A stretch of 64,000 nt of DNA from assembly GCA_028583405.1 (NCBI GenBank), contig CM053260.1, positions 20,956,569-21,020,568 on the forward strand, written 5' to 3'. Source of the stretch: Pogonophryne albipinna (lineage: Eukaryota; Chordata; Actinopteri; Perciformes; Artedidraconidae). The position numbers were made by a program, and so were the translations under genes. The notes below the pieces were generated by a model. It saw only the letters and a program-made list of their open reading frames with translations. It did no database searches and was not told the DNA's origin. Positions 63,140 through 64,000 of the stretch are shown here, piece by piece; the stretch's first letter is position 1, and every line of letters starts with the position of its first letter.

Positions 63140-64000
63140 TTTAAAAAGAAAAAGACAGTGAGTGCAGACGATGCAGAGAAACTAGTCCATGCATTTGTTA
63201 CTTCAAGGCTGGATTATTGTAACTCCTTATTATCAGGGTGTACCAAGAAGTCAGTCAAGTCGCTTCAGCTGATTCAAAATGCTGCAGCTCGTGTACTAAC
63301 CAGTTAGGAAAAGGGACCACATTACTCCTGTTCTGGCTGCCTTACACTGGCTCCTTATAGAACACAGGATAGAATTTAAAATTCTTCTTCTCACCTACAA
63401 AGCCCTTAATGGGCAGGTGCCATCTTACCTTAAAGAACTCATTATACCCTACTGTCCTACTAGGGCATTGCGTTCCAAGAATGCAGGGTTGTTGGTTGTT
63501 CCTAGAGTCTCTAAAAGTACAATGGGAGCCAGAGCCTTTTCTTATCAAGCTCCACATTTGTGGAATCAGCTTCCAGTTTGTGTTCGGGCGGCAGACACCC
63601 TATCCGTTTTTAAGAGTGCGCTTAAGACCTTCCTTTTTGATAAAGCTTATAGTTAGGGCTGATTAGATTTAGCCCCTAGTTTTGCTGATATAGGCTTAGT
63701 TTGTCGGGGGACATCTTACTTCTTCCTTCTCTCTGTCTATACCTGTGTACTCTCATGTTCCGATTAACCCAGCTTCCCCAAATTTCTTTCTTTTTGGTGT
63801 CTATATACGCCGGGATCCGGAGTCATGGATGATCCTGCGGTCCTGTGTCCTGGATCGCGAGCCCTGGATCGCGAGTCGTGGCTGTGGTCCTGGATCATAG
63901 GTCCTGGATGGATATCCTCGTGGATTCATCTTCCTATTATACACACATGCATTTCCAAACATTTGGACTACCTATGTTGCAAATGTATTATCTTTTCAAT
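63140..64000 (+). mobile_element. 5'-truncated L2-like LINE fragment, broken RT C-terminus
   Basis: Plus-strand sequence at about 63155-63305 encodes DAEKLVHAFVTSRLDYCNSL and ends KSLQLIQNAAARVL. Then, in another frame (about 63330-63656), it reads LAALHWLLIEHRIEF, VPSYLKELIIPYCPTRALRS and the WNQLPV..ADTLSVFKSALKTFLFDKAYS region. This is the C-terminal part of the reverse transcriptase ORF of CR1/L2-clade LINEs. An in-frame stop and a frameshift near 63305-63320 make it dead. The 3' untranslated part continues to the window edge with GGATC(C/G)-rich phrases. The 5' breakpoint is approximate. Confidence 0.85.

Overview
The window is vertebrate nuclear DNA, almost certainly from a ray-finned (teleost) fish and probably a percomorph. 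Support: long AC/GT microsatellites, many fish-type hAT miniature elements, an L2-like LINE fragment, a repeat family I associate with percomorph genomes, and one intron-rich gene with consensus GT..AG splice sites. The species cannot be named from the sequence.

One gene is supported with confidence: an 11-exon internal segment of magi1 (membrane-associated guanylate kinase with WW and PDZ domains, type 1) on the minus strand. Transcription runs from high to low coordinates. The exons lie at 55708-55824, 27609-27728, 23952-24194, 21079-21301, 18622-18704, 17768-17803, 12856-12913, 11917-12029, 10650-10769, 8665-8850 and 7771-8427. They total 1956 bp (652 codons' worth) and every junction keeps phase. 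They encode, in order, the guanylate-kinase-like domain, an acidic linker, WW1, an acidic microexon, WW2, a Q/P-rich linker, PDZ1 and PDZ2. The first exon (start codon and N-terminal PDZ0) and the exons for PDZ3-PDZ5 and the C-terminus are not seen. They presumably lie above 64000 and below 7771; one downstream exon could be hidden in the 1000-N gap at 299-1298. Whether this is the a or b teleost paralogue is not resolved.

The rest is intron. Intron 2 is about 28 kb and holds most of the mobile DNA. Seven non-autonomous elements can be delimited to the base by 8-bp target-site duplications (six perfect, one 7/8) and terminal inverted repeats, which marks them as hAT superfamily: 14376-15612, 18982-20134, 26807-27115, 30589-31712, 36181-36816, 42411-42740 and 53874-54700. 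Two are nested inside older repeats. Two keep pieces of BED-finger transposase coding sequence. Other items are a roughly 335-bp tandem repeat block (37951-39180), a perfect 49-bp palindrome (32050-32098), a perfect-stem hairpin (43395-43447), four long dinucleotide arrays, and two GC/purine-rich tracts in intron 2 that could be alternative promoters.

I see no CRISPR, operon, RNA gene or unknown multi-gene system. The most useful second looks are the hAT cluster, the two internal-promoter candidates, the tandem donor at the WW2 exon and the hairpins.
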